64,000 nt of DNA from UBA6772 sp965183875 (GCA_965183875.1 CBCYMK010000013.1:13445-77444); one strand, 5' to 3'; numbered from the stretch's first letter, positions 48,177 to 58,026 are shown. Notes: a model not told the origin generated them from the sequence alone. Numbers and translations: made by a program.

Positions 48177-51100
48177 ATGAAGAAGTTTTTACACTCTTTT
48201 TGGGTACTTTCCTGTATCCTATGTATAGTTTTTTATACACCACAACAAGCGCATTCTAATGCATCTGGTGCTCCCAGTGGAAAATCTGGTTCTCCTGGTG
48301 ACAATGGAAGTACTTGTAACAGTTGTCACAGTGGAGGTAGTCAATCTAACTCAGATTACTTTGAGATTATTTCAGTTGGTTTCCCCAATGAGTATATTGA
48401 AGGTGAAACTTATTCTTTTATGGTAGATATGTTTACCGAAGATGAGTCTAGCTTGTATGGATTTCAGTTAAAAGCTGAGGATGATTTTGGTAACTCAGTA
48501 GGAGAACTTATTATTACAAATCCTACCAATACTCAAACTGTGGGAGGCGGGAATTATATTACTCATACCAGCACGGGTACTATCGGAGATGTGGGTGCTT
48601 TTTGGGGTTTCGATTGGCAAGCTCCAAATGCTTTTGAAGGCAATGTTACTTTCTATGCTGCTGGAATTATTGCGAACGCTAATGGCCAAAACTCAGGAGA
48701 CATTCTGATGTCTACCAACTTACCGATTGAAATTAGTTCTACTACGATAGATGTTCTAGGTTGTACCGATCCTTTAGCTATTAATTATAACCCTGAAGCA
48801 ACTCATGATGATGCATCATGTGTGTATGATCCTTGTTTAGGTTTTGATTTAGATATTGATATAACAAACCTCAGCTCTAGTGCTAATTCCGATGGCTCGG
48901 CTACTATAAATACTATCTTAGGAACCGCTCCTTTTACTTATAGTTGGTTTTCTACCAATGCAGGAGAGCTTACTTTTACTACCTCAACGGCTTCTGATTT
49001 ATCAGAAGGAACCTATACTGTATTTGTTACCGATGCTGCAGATTGTACGCAAGCACATGACTTCGAGATTCAAGTAACACCAGATGTATTTATTACTTCT
49101 ACCGGAGCAATGACTGACATTGAAACATGTAACGGTGTACTATATGATACAGGTGGTCCTGATGGTTGGTACCAAACAGGAGAAAATACATTAATCCGTA
49201 TATGCCCATCAGAAGAAGGAACCTCGGCCCAAATTACTTTTTCTCAATTTCATATTATGAATAATTGGGGTGGGGCAGTATTTACTATTTACGATGGAAT
49301 GGGTAACTCAGGAGATATATTAGCTACTCTAGACGATATTGAATTAAATACACCAATTACAGCTAGCGAGTCTAATTCTTCAGGTTGTTTAACAATTCAA
49401 TTTACTGCAGGTTGGTTTGCTGGCGAAGGTTGGGAAGCTAATTTATCTTGCTTTGAATATATTATTTACGGTTGTATGGATGATACAGCATACAATTATG
49501 ACTCAACAGCTGAACAGGATGATGAATCTTGTTATTATGCTCCAGGCTGTACAGATGCCACTTTCGTAGAATACCATTCTCAGGGTTATTTGGCCGATTT
49601 TGATGACGGCTCGTGTACCATTCCTTTTGTAGACGATTGTACCAACCCAACTGCTATAAACTATAATCCTGAAGCTACCTTAAATTTAGAAATTGACCCA
49701 TGTGTTTATAATTTGGCTGATTGGTCTTGTGGTATGCACTATAAAGATGAACGTGATGGCCAGTCTTATGCAACTGTGAAAATTGGTGATTACTGTTGGA
49801 TGAGCGAAAATTTAAATTATACCTTTTCTACTACGAACACTGTGCCAATAGAAAATGGTGTAGCAAGCCAATTTGATGATGGCTTTATATATACTGGAAT
49901 TGGTGGATACAGTCCAGATATCAATGGAAAGTACTATACTTGGGGTTCTGCAGTAGACGCTGTGCCGTATGCTTGGCACCTACCGAGTGTTCAAGAATTT
50001 GAATCCCTCTTTATTGACTTCACTGCACTAGACTTGCCTATGAACGAAGCATCCGGATTAAATACCCAGTTTTCTGGTTGTGTTACTGAGGATGATGAAT
50101 ACTTACAATTTCAAAATATTGGTAACTCCACCTGGTTTTGGTCTACCAACGAACTTGATGAAGAGCTTGCTTCAGGTTTAGTTCTTAATCACTTAAGTGC
50201 TGTGCCTACTTTTGAACCTATTCCTAGAACTTATGGTCTTAATATTCGTGCTGTATTTGGTTTTCCTGAAGGAACGGTATTGGGTTGTACTGATGAAGAT
50301 TATATAGAATATAACGATGAAGCTACAACTGATGATGGCTCTTGTGAAATTATTGCTATAGAAGGTTGTACAGATGAAACAGCATTAAATTTTAGTGAAA
50401 TAGCTACCGTAGATGATGATTCATGTATTCCTTATATTGAAGGTTGTACAGATGATGAATACTTAGAGTATGATGATGAAGCAACTGTAGAAGACGGAAC
50501 TTGTGAGGTAATTGCAGTTTTAGGTTGTATTGATGAAACAGCTCAGAATTTCGATGATTCCGCCAATTTAGATGACGGCTCTTGTATTGCTCATGTTTTA
50601 GGTTGTACTGACGATGAATTCGCCGAATACAATGAAGAAGCTACATTAGATGATGGCTCTTGTGCAACAACTGCAATCTTTGGTTGTACAGATGAATCTG
50701 CTTTTAATTTTAATAGCGCTGCCAATGTAGAAGATGATTCTTGTTTGCCGTACCTTGAAGGTTGTACTGATGTCAACTTCATTGAGTTTAATGGTATGGC
50801 TAATGTAGATGATGGTAGCTGTTTAATTCCTGTTGTTTTTGGATGTACCATAGATTATGCACTAAACTATAATGCCTTAGCAAATACCGATGATGGTTCT
50901 TGTATTGTTGAGGGATGTACTAACGAATTATTTGTTGAATACGACGTAAATGCTACCGTTGATAACGGTACCTGTTCGATTTTTGCTATTTGGGGTTGTA
51001 CGGATGATCTATACTTAGAGTTTTTCCCTCCTGCAAATATGGATGATAACTCCTGTATTAATTTAATTGTTGAAGGTTGTACTGACCCCGTTTATATAGA

Positions 51101-52124
51101 ATACAGTGCTGATGCAAATGTAGACGATGGGAGCTGTACTAATTTAGCGCTTCTTGGTTGTACTGATGAGAATTATTTAGAATATAATCCGGATGCAGTT
51201 GTAGACAATAATACATGTGAAACTCCAGAAGTTTTAGGCTGTATGGATAATCTTTATTTGGAATATTCGGTATTGGCAAACATGGATGATGGTTCTTGCA
51301 ATACTATTACCGTAGTAGGCTGTACAGACGATACCTTTATGGAATATAATCCACTAGCAAACCTAGACGATGGTTCTTGTACTTTCATTATCCTTTATGG
51401 ATGTACGGATGATAATTATACAGAGTATAATCCAAATGCCAATGTAGAGAACGGCAGCTGTTTTACTCCTGTTATTTTGGGTTGTATTGATGTTTTAGCA
51501 TTTAATTATAATGAAGATGCAAATACAGATGACGGTTCTTGTGTACCTGTTGTTTTTGGTTGCCTCGATCCAGATTATGTAGAGTATAATAACCTGGCCA
51601 ATACTTCAGACCCTAGTTTATGTACTGAATTAATTGTTCTAGGTTGTACTAATGAAGAGGCTATTAACTATAGCTCACTAGCAAATACAGACGATGGCTC
51701 ATGTATTATGTATTTAGTAGAGCTCTTTTCAGAAGGTTTAGCAAATGGAGGTATGCAGTTTAGTTCTACAATACTTGGTCTAGGTGCTGAATACGAATTG
51801 TTCTGGACCTTTGAAAATGGAACTACTTCTTCTGAACCTAACCCACTTGTGTTTTTCCAAGAGAATGGAACCTACGAAATAACTCTAGTTGTAAATACTG
51901 GCGAGATTGAAGTAACTACGAGTATTTTTGTTGATATATTAAATGCTCCTGGTATAGGAATAGATGAATTATCGAATTCCAAAGCTGTAGTTTCTGTTCT
52001 CTATTACGACCTTATTGGACGCATAATTAGTGAACCTAAGTTACTAATGAATCAGGTTTATATTAAGAAGTATACTTATATAGATGGGACTAGCTCTCAT
52101 GTGAAAATGATTCCTACATTATAA
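48177..52124 (+). CDS. large surface protein with CxxCH reeler-like head, FISUMP domain and 22 Cys repeats
   Basis: A 1,315-residue exported protein. The ATG at 48177 begins the signal segment MKKFLHSFWVLSCILCIVFY. Residues 28-200 resemble a reeler / choice-of-anchor domain and hold CNSCH (47-51), a possible c-type heme or metal site. Residues about 330-440 look CUB-like (ITFSQFHIMNNWGGAVFTIYDG). A Fibrobacter-type FISUMP domain (YATVKIGDYCWMSENLNYT) spans about 516-700. Eighteen tandem repeats of about 27 residues, GC-x-D-x4-EY ... A-x2-DDGSC, fill about 703-1180; four more lie earlier. A PKD-like domain precedes a C-terminal YYDLIGR ... KKYTYIDG segment that resembles an atypical T9SS sorting end. 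The repeats probably bind calcium or form disulfides; adhesion is a guess. Confidence 0.8.
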   Translation: MKKFLHSFWVLSCILCIVFYTPQQAHSNASGAPSGKSGSPGDNGSTCNSCHSGGSQSNSDYFEIISVGFPNEYIEGETYSFMVDMFTEDESSLYGFQLKAEDDFGNSVGELIITNPTNTQTVGGGNYITHTSTGTIGDVGAFWGFDWQAPNAFEGNVTFYAAGIIANANGQNSGDILMSTNLPIEISSTTIDVLGCTDPLAINYNPEATHDDASCVYDPCLGFDLDIDITNLSSSANSDGSATINTILGTAPFTYSWFSTNAGELTFTTSTASDLSEGTYTVFVTDAADCTQAHDFEIQVTPDVFITSTGAMTDIETCNGVLYDTGGPDGWYQTGENTLIRICPSEEGTSAQITFSQFHIMNNWGGAVFTIYDGMGNSGDILATLDDIELNTPITASESNSSGCLTIQFTAGWFAGEGWEANLSCFEYIIYGCMDDTAYNYDSTAEQDDESCYYAPGCTDATFVEYHSQGYLADFDDGSCTIPFVDDCTNPTAINYNPEATLNLEIDPCVYNLADWSCGMHYKDERDGQSYATVKIGDYCWMSENLNYTFSTTNTVPIENGVASQFDDGFIYTGIGGYSPDINGKYYTWGSAVDAVPYAWHLPSVQEFESLFIDFTALDLPMNEASGLNTQFSGCVTEDDEYLQFQNIGNSTWFWSTNELDEELASGLVLNHLSAVPTFEPIPRTYGLNIRAVFGFPEGTVLGCTDEDYIEYNDEATTDDGSCEIIAIEGCTDETALNFSEIATVDDDSCIPYIEGCTDDEYLEYDDEATVEDGTCEVIAVLGCIDETAQNFDDSANLDDGSCIAHVLGCTDDEFAEYNEEATLDDGSCATTAIFGCTDESAFNFNSAANVEDDSCLPYLEGCTDVNFIEFNGMANVDDGSCLIPVVFGCTIDYALNYNALANTDDGSCIVEGCTNELFVEYDVNATVDNGTCSIFAIWGCTDDLYLEFFPPANMDDNSCINLIVEGCTDPVYIEYSADANVDDGSCTNLALLGCTDENYLEYNPDAVVDNNTCETPEVLGCMDNLYLEYSVLANMDDGSCNTITVVGCTDDTFMEYNPLANLDDGSCTFIILYGCTDDNYTEYNPNANVENGSCFTPVILGCIDVLAFNYNEDANTDDGSCVPVVFGCLDPDYVEYNNLANTSDPSLCTELIVLGCTNEEAINYSSLANTDDGSCIMYLVELFSEGLANGGMQFSSTILGLGAEYELFWTFENGTTSSEPNPLVFFQENGTYEITLVVNTGEIEVTTSIFVDILNAPGIGIDELSNSKAVVSVLYYDLIGRIISEPKLLMNQVYIKKYTYIDGTSSHVKMIPTL

Positions 52125-52140
52125 AACTAAATATATTCCC

Positions 52141-52180
52141 AATCAAAAAAGACCATTCGTAAGAATGGTCTTTTTTGATT
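52141..52180. terminator. bidirectional Rho-independent terminator
   Basis: An 18-bp perfect inverted repeat (core GACCATTC / GAATGGTC, loop GTAA) with A and T runs lies between the convergent Cys-repeat gene and the minus-strand exported protein. Confidence 0.93.
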
Positions 52181-52202
52181 TAAATATAGTTCACAAAACT
52201 AC

Positions 52203-53465
52203 TTATGTTTTTTGTTTCTTTTTCTTGGCTGCAGGAAATAATATATTGTTTAATATTAATCTATAGCCTGTAGAATTAGGGTGTAGTTCTAGCTCTGTTG
52301 GAGGGTCTCCAACTCTGTGTTGGTAGTCTTCGGGGTCGTGGCCTCCATAAAAGGTCCACATCCCTTTTCCTAGTTTCCCGTGTATATACTTAGCTTCATC
52401 TGCACTTTTATTTTCTCCCATAATCAGAACATCAGACTTAAGAACTTCTTTTTTAAAGGATGTAGTTTGTCCCATAAACCCAGGTATTATTTGACTGTGA
52501 TTTTGACAAAGCATTGTTGGTACTGGGTCCCATTTTGCAGAAAACTCAAAAAGGGTGAAAAAATCTTGATTCTTAGACACCTTTCTACCTCGCGTTGCAT
52601 CAATATTCGAGAACTCATAAATATTAGGATCCGTAATTAATTGAAAGTCTTTAAATGCAATGCTTTTAGAGAAATCTAATTCTTTTTGTGCCTCAGTACT
52701 AAGTCCATCCCCGTCGAACATATACTCGCAAATATCTGTATGTTCTGCAGCTAAAGCAATGTCGTAGCTATCTGTAGCAGAGCACATCGCGAAAAGGAAG
52801 CCCCCGCCAGCAAGAAATTCTTTAATTCTTAAAGCCACTGCAAGTTTTTGGTCTGAAACTTTGTCAAATCCTAGGCTTTTAGCATCAGTTTCGAATTTTC
52901 GTTTTTGGTCTATATACCAAGGAGCATTTTTAAAATGTGAATAAAATTTCCCGTATTGCCCTGTGAAATCTTCATGATGTAAGTGTAACCAATCATATAA
53001 AGGTAATAAGTCACTAAGGATTTCTGTATCGTAAATAATATCATAAGGAATCTCCGCATAGGTTAATACCATCGTAACGGCATCATCCCAAGGTAAATTT
53101 CCTTCCGGTGAATAAACAGCAACTTTAGGTGCTTTTTCAAGTTTTATTATGTCTGTATTATTCTCTGGGTTAGCAAGTTCCAATTGTATTTTTTGCTTAT
53201 AAGAGTCTGTAATAATCTCGTAGGAAACCCCTCTTATAATACATTGTTTTTCAACTGTAGAATTGTTTCTTATCAAAAAACTTCCCCCTCTATAATTGAG
53301 TAGCCAATCAACAGTTTGATTTTGTTCTAGAGTCCAGAAAGCAATTCCATAGGCTTTTAAATGATCCTTTTGAGATTCTTCATCCATTGGAATAAGTAGG
53401 AATGAAGCCTGTAATGAAACCGAAAAAAAGAAAAGACCTATTAGTAGTTTAAAATGGCGAATCAT
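52203..53465 (-). CDS. conserved exported Bacteroidota protein next to dnaB (often labelled 'asparagine synthetase B')
   Basis: A 420-residue protein with the signal peptide MIRHFKLLIGLFFFSVSLQAS. The start at 53465 (or one codon upstream) lies inside the dnaB 3' end, overlapping by 17-20 nt. The middle (KVAVYSPEGNLPWDDAVTMVL ... PYDIIYDTEIL ... FLAGGGFLFAMCSATDSYDIAL) looks like a class I amidotransferase / ThuA-type flavodoxin-like fold with a Cys after FLFAM at the nucleophile position. FYGGHDPEDYQH near residue 390 supplies a possible His. No asparagine synthetase ATP domain is present, so the common label looks wrong. The C-terminus is Lys-rich. It probably acts in the periplasm or envelope; substrate unknown. 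Confidence 0.7.
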   Translation of the reverse strand: MIRHFKLLIGLFFFSVSLQASFLLIPMDEESQKDHLKAYGIAFWTLEQNQTVDWLLNYRGGSFLIRNNSTVEKQCIIRGVSYEIITDSYKQKIQLELANPENNTDIIKLEKAPKVAVYSPEGNLPWDDAVTMVLTYAEIPYDIIYDTEILSDLLPLYDWLHLHHEDFTGQYGKFYSHFKNAPWYIDQKRKFETDAKSLGFDKVSDQKLAVALRIKEFLAGGGFLFAMCSATDSYDIALAAEHTDICEYMFDGDGLSTEAQKELDFSKSIAFKDFQLITDPNIYEFSNIDATRGRKVSKNQDFFTLFEFSAKWDPVPTMLCQNHSQIIPGFMGQTTSFKKEVLKSDVLIMGENKSADEAKYIHGKLGKGMWTFYGGHDPEDYQHRVGDPPTELELHPNSTGYRLILNNILFPAAKKKKQKT

Positions 53466-54948
53466 CATAGTCATCTTCACTTGGGTCGCCAAAAGCGTCG
53501 TTAGCATTCATTTTAGATGTGAATTCAGTAGCGTAACCATCGTCAGTTTCTAGGTTTGAGAACTGAGCTAAATGACCTGTAAATTTCAATCGGATATTTT
53601 CTAATCCACCATTACGATGTTTAGCTATGATAAATTCTGCTTGTCCTTCACATGGTGTAGCATCATCATCATCCCACTCCGTTAAACCATAATATTCAGG
53701 TCTAAAAATAAAGCTTACAATATCAGCATCTTGCTCAATTGCACCAGATTCACGTAAATCCGACAGTAAAGGTCTTTTACTACCACCACGAGTTTCTACA
53801 GCTCTACTTAGCTGAGAAAGAGCAATTACAGGAACACTCAATTCTTTAGCTATACTCTTTAAAGATCTAGAGATGGTTGAAATTTCCTGTTCTCTGTTAC
53901 CTTTATTATCTCCACCAGCTGTCATTAATTGTAAATAGTCAATTATGATAACCTCTACATTGTGTTGTGCTACAAGCCTTCTACATTTTGCACGTAAATC
54001 AAATACCGAAAGAGCAGGAGTATCATCGATAAAGAGTGGTGCTTTTTCTAAATTTTTAATTTTAGCATGTAGCTGTTGCCACTCATAATCTTCTAGCTTT
54101 CCTTTTCTAAGTTTCTCTGAAGATAAGCCTGTTTCAGAAGAAATCAAACGAGTAATTAATTGTACCGAAGACATTTCCAGTGAGAATACAGCAACCCCTT
54201 TTTTAGAATCTACTGCAATATTTCGTGCCATAGATAAAACAAAGGCTGTTTTACCCATACCCGGACGTGCAGCTAAAATAATTAAATCTGATGGCTGCCA
54301 TCCAGAAGTTACTACGTCTAATTTATTAAATCCTGTAGCAACACCACTTAATCCTTCTTGCTTCGATATGTGCTCTATACGTTCGATAGCTGCTTTTACA
54401 AGCGATTGAGCGGAGTCGTAATTCTTTTTTATGTTTCCGTTAGCTATTTCAAATAGCTTAGCCTCAGCCTTATCTAATAAGTCGAGTACATCACTACTCT
54501 CATCGTAGGCATCGTTAATAATTTCACTAGATACACGTATGAGCGATCTTTGGATGTGCTTTTGAACAATGATCCTTGAATGAAACTCTATATGTGCCGA
54601 TGAGGATACTTTTTGTGTTAGGTTGGCAATCCCGAAATCCCCACCACATTGCTCTAGTTGACCACTTTTTTTAAGTGCTGTAGAAACCGTAAGCATATCT
54701 ATCGGTTGCGACTCTGCAAATAAACTTTTAATAGCAGTGTAGATTTCTTTATGCGCATCTTTATAAAAGCACTCTGGCTCTAAAATGTCGATTACGTCAT
54801 TTAATGCGTTCTTGTCGATCATCAAAGCTCCTAAAACGGCCTCTTCTAATTCCACTGCTTGTGGGGGTAATTTCCCTTGTTCCAAGCCTATTATATTCCC
54901 TTTTGCTTGAGAATTATTACCTGAGAATTTAGATTTAGCTTGTGCCAT
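53449..54948 (-). CDS. dnaB: replicative DNA helicase DnaB
   Basis: A 499-residue hexameric helicase that unwinds DNA ahead of the replisome. The N-terminal domain (about residues 28-130) starts PPQAVELEEAVLGALMID. After the linker come Walker A ILAARPGMGKTAF near 222, Walker B VEVIIIDYLQLM near 330, and SQLSRAVETRGGSKRPLLSDLR with the arginine-finger region near 378. ESGAIEQDADIV is typical of DnaB. The acidic tail ends DDYDDSPF, within which the downstream exported-protein gene starts. TAAATTTG on minus at 54988-54981 may be its -7 box. No intein or truncation is seen. Confidence 0.95.
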   Translation of the reverse strand: MAQAKSKFSGNNSQAKGNIIGLEQGKLPPQAVELEEAVLGALMIDKNALNDVIDILEPECFYKDAHKEIYTAIKSLFAESQPIDMLTVSTALKKSGQLEQCGGDFGIANLTQKVSSSAHIEFHSRIIVQKHIQRSLIRVSSEIINDAYDESSDVLDLLDKAEAKLFEIANGNIKKNYDSAQSLVKAAIERIEHISKQEGLSGVATGFNKLDVVTSGWQPSDLIILAARPGMGKTAFVLSMARNIAVDSKKGVAVFSLEMSSVQLITRLISSETGLSSEKLRKGKLEDYEWQQLHAKIKNLEKAPLFIDDTPALSVFDLRAKCRRLVAQHNVEVIIIDYLQLMTAGGDNKGNREQEISTISRSLKSIAKELSVPVIALSQLSRAVETRGGSKRPLLSDLRESGAIEQDADIVSFIFRPEYYGLTEWDDDDATPCEGQAEFIIAKHRNGGLENIRLKFTGHLAQFSNLETDDGYATEFTSKMNANDAFGDPSEDDYDDSPF

Positions 54949-55107
54949 GATGCGTTTATTCTATAGTTAATGTGCGAGTCCAAATTTAATGCCTTTTCAA
55001 CTATAATTCTACCCTGTTCATAATTAATTTAGAATTGTTAAAAATCCTAATGCACGCATCTGTTTTCATGGAATTATTTATATTTGAGCGAACTAAAAAA
55101 ATAACAA

Positions 55108-55770
55108 ATGAAAAAGTATTTTGGCTTTTTAGCTATCGCTTTAAGTGTTTCTTTCGCTTCTTGTGATAAAGATCAGACGATTGATGAGGGTGGAGTTACT
55201 GTAACAGATGTTTATGGTTGCATGGATGCTAATGCAATGAATTTTGATGCTACTGCAAATATGGACGATGGATCTTGTGAGTTTTCTGTAGCCTATTTAG
55301 CAAGTGGTGATTGGTCTATCTCTCATCTTAGATATGAGACTGAGGTAGATTTATCTTCTATCGACGCTTCTATATTAGATGCTATTTATTCGGGCTTATC
55401 TTTTATTGTAGCTGCTATGGGACCTATTCCTGTAACTGGTGAAGCTGAAGATGCCGGTACTTATAGTTTAAGTATGGATAATTCATACACTAGTAACTTG
55501 TCTTTTACTACCGAACCATTGTCAGTGTTAACTTTTGAGTTGCCTGGTGTACCTTTAGACCTACCTTCAGACGGTGTTTGGTCATTGGAAAACAACGAGG
55601 ATGAAATCAAATTTGTTGACGCTACTACAGGGGCTGAACAGTTATATACTATTGAAAACCTTAGTCAAGAATTTGCTTTATTAAGAGGTTCTGTGATTAT
55701 TGCTCAAGAAATTCCTTCTCTAGGTTTATACGAGTTTGAGGTTGAATTAGAGTTAACACTCGAAAAATAA
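55108..55770 (+). CDS. lipoprotein with one DDGSC Cys repeat and a beta-rich domain
   Basis: A 220-residue predicted lipoprotein: MKKYFGFLAIALSVSFASC has a lipobox FASC at residue 19. After a short linker comes one repeat of the type GC-x-D-x-NAMNFDATANMDDGSC (about residues 36-57), the same unit found 22 times in the protein at 48177-52124. The rest (about 60-220) is predicted beta-rich and resembles lipocalin-like or DUF-type lipoproteins (DWSISHLRYETEVDL, GVWSLENNEDEIKFVD). TATATTTG at 55079-55086 is a possible -7 box. A terminator follows. Function unknown. Confidence 0.7.
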   Translation: MKKYFGFLAIALSVSFASCDKDQTIDEGGVTVTDVYGCMDANAMNFDATANMDDGSCEFSVAYLASGDWSISHLRYETEVDLSSIDASILDAIYSGLSFIVAAMGPIPVTGEAEDAGTYSLSMDNSYTSNLSFTTEPLSVLTFELPGVPLDLPSDGVWSLENNEDEIKFVDATTGAEQLYTIENLSQEFALLRGSVIIAQEIPSLGLYEFEVELELTLEK

Positions 55771-55789
55771 GCTTCACCTAATTTATTTG

Positions 55790-55820
55790 AAGGCTACCAG
55801 AAATGGTAGCCTTTTTTTTT
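55790..55820 (+). terminator. Rho-independent terminator of the lipoprotein gene
   Basis: AAGGCTACCA / TGGTAGCCTT stem with a GAAA loop and a long T run, 20 nt after the stop. Confidence 0.92.
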
Positions 55821-55959
55821 AATATAACTTGTTCTATTTACTGTAAGTTGCTACTAGTATCACTTTACAATAAATCAATTGAGTGTTGTACACTATATAC
55901 TAGTTTGAGTCTAATCCTTTATGCCATTACTATAACAGTGCGCATTCAGTTGTTTTGGC

Positions 55960-55995
55960 AAAAAAAAATCCCGTTCCTAGAGTAGAAACGGGATT
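55960..55995 (-). terminator. Rho-independent terminator of the BNR-type gene
   Basis: Read on minus, AATCCCGTT pairs with AACGGGATT and is followed by eight T residues. It lies just beyond the stop of the minus-strand gene. The interval 55821-55959 contains nothing I can assign. Confidence 0.85.
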
Positions 55996-56018
55996 TATTA
56001 ATGATAAGTAATGTTTAC

Positions 56019-57912
56019 TTAGTTCTTCACTATACTCTTAGTGATTCTTTCGTTAGCTGTTTCAACAGTAATAAAGTAAACTCCATTTATAAGAGATTCA
56101 ATTGATAGTTGCGAATTCGCTCCAGTCATTGTTGTAGTCTTTACCGCTTCACCTAAAATATTACTAATTGTAATTGTAGCATTACCCGTATTAGTAGTAA
56201 GCTCGATATTAATTAAATCAGTAGATGGGTTAGGGAATACACTAAAGTTAGTATTTGAAGTTTTAATTTCTTCAGTTGCTAAAGTTTCAAACCCACTTAC
56301 AGGAACCGTCATAAACACGATGCTATTTTTTGTGATTGGATCCTCGTCTCCTTGAATATTTAAACCAGGGTATATATCGCGTTGATAAGTAAGGTGTACG
56401 TTGTCATTTACGATATTTGCAATACATCCAAACACACCTTCTTGAAGGGTGTTTCCTGTAATAGGGTCCGTAGATTCTGTCATTAAGTCATAAGGAGTAG
56501 ACCAAGTAGTTCCACCATCTTGCGAACGCATAATGTATTGGTGACGGTAGTGCTCAAGAAAGATCTCATCGTCGAAATTACCTAAGTCAAGTTGGTCTTG
56601 AGAAAACTCTTCAATTATAGAAGAGTATATAAGGTAGATATCTCCGTTATCTGCAATAGCAGAACTAGGGTAACTTGTAAGAGATGCTCCGTAGTAAGCT
56701 ATGGCAGCACTACCATCTTCAGCTAGTTCTATATCTAATGTGTCGTTTCCATTAATATCTTCTACAAAAGCAATCACTTCTTCTGTTTGTGTAAGTTCAT
56801 TCCAATAGGCTAATCCATCAGACGAAGGGTAATAAGACCAAGAGTCGTCATTCACTTCTGAGTTTGAATAATTCATTAAACCATAAAAAATATGAGCAGA
56901 TCCACTGTTGTCAATAGAAATACTGTACGATTGATCTGCATTTTCAATGATTCCTTCAAATTCTGGGAAACTAGCGCTATCTACAAGGATAGAGTCTGTC
57001 CAAAATGGTATTGGGTGTTCTTTAACGATTGTCTTAGTCCAAGTAGTACCGTTATCGATAGATTTTACCATTACTACATCGGTCCAGGCTCCACCAATTA
57101 CAATCGCTATAGTTTCTCCTTTTACGTCCATAGCGTAGCTGTCTCCACCAAATCCGTTGTAAAATTCAGGTCCTATTTCAGGGATTAAATAGTCAATTAT
57201 ATCAAACGATTCTCCAGCGTTTTGAGAACGAGAATACGTGATATAGTTATTGTCTAAACCATAAGTATGTGAAATTACATGAATACTTTGTCCATCTGCT
57301 CCACCAACTTTCATTCTTGGCCATACATTGTCGTACGATACAGCGTCGCTGTTAGGTAGCATATACTCAGTCCATTCTCCAGTTCCTTTTTCTGGGCGTG
57401 TAGCGATAGTTGTAAATAAGTCTGGGTCTTCATAAACATGACTTGCAATAATCTCTCCTCCGTTAATTCCAGAGACAGATGGCCATCCAGTTCTACCTTC
57501 TTCAACTCTTGTAGTAGGCATATCCATCCAGTTAGAACCATCAAAATAATTGTAACCAGTTCCTCTATTAGGGAAGTTAGCAAGCTTGTCTGGGCTCATA
57601 ATCCAGGTAGCAGAAATACTTCTGTCTGCGTGCACAAAAAGTCTATTTTGTATAGCGCTATTTGTTTGAAGATCGTAGTAGGTTTCACCAATAACTTCCT
57701 CAGACATCCCATTGCTAAAGAGTGTATATTCTGTTGCTACAGGAGCAAAATCTGTTCTGTCGGTTTGTAAGTGAACTTGAGCCTCTTGCTTAGTTTGCTT
57801 AATTATTTTTTGAGCTTGCTTTAAACCTTGTGGGTTTTTTTTGTTGCAAGCTTTGTGCTTGTACGTTAGCAGCTAATAATAGAGCTAATGAAGAAAATAA
57901 AAGTTGTTTCAT
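56019..57912 (-). CDS. T9SS-sorted BNR/sialidase-type beta-propeller protein, frameshifted at a poly-A tract
   Basis: The gene begins at the ATG at 57912 with the signal peptide MKQLLFSSLALLLAANVQAQ. In the given sequence this frame ends after about 38 codons, because eight A (minus strand; 57842-57835) follow the codons for SLQQ. With seven A the frame continues as KNPQGLKQAQKIIK and joins the long frame without a gap, giving 630 residues. The body contains repeated propeller-type strands with BNR-like Asp boxes (SRSQNAGESF, KSIDNGTTWTKT, MRSQDGGTTWSTP). A type A T9SS sorting domain ends it (FSVFPNPSTDLINIEL, LINGVYFITVE). No catalytic sialidase residues can be assigned, so a binding role is as likely. 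The indel may be a sequence error, a phase-variable tract or a slippage site. Confidence 0.8.
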
Positions 57913-58026
57913 AATGGTTTTGTTTATTGATGGGGGAATTTACTGAAAATTGCTCTAAGTTTTATAGTAAGCCTTATTTTTTTAGATTATGGCTTAAGAT
58001 TCCCTGTTTTCCACCCGTGATAAGCT

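Noticed and set aside
50283..51722. Regular repeats that could suggest a CRISPR array
   Set aside because: The period is about 80 nt, the repeats are diverged at the DNA level and stay in frame in a large protein; no conserved direct repeat plus unique spacer pattern exists here or elsewhere in the window.
52203..53465. Calling this gene asparagine synthetase B (asnB)
   Set aside because: It has a signal peptide and lacks both the N-terminal Cys-2 glutaminase and the ATP-pyrophosphatase domain of AsnB.
55803..55985. A 60-codon plus-strand frame after the lipoprotein gene
   Set aside because: It begins inside the terminator and has no ribosome-binding context or recognisable content.
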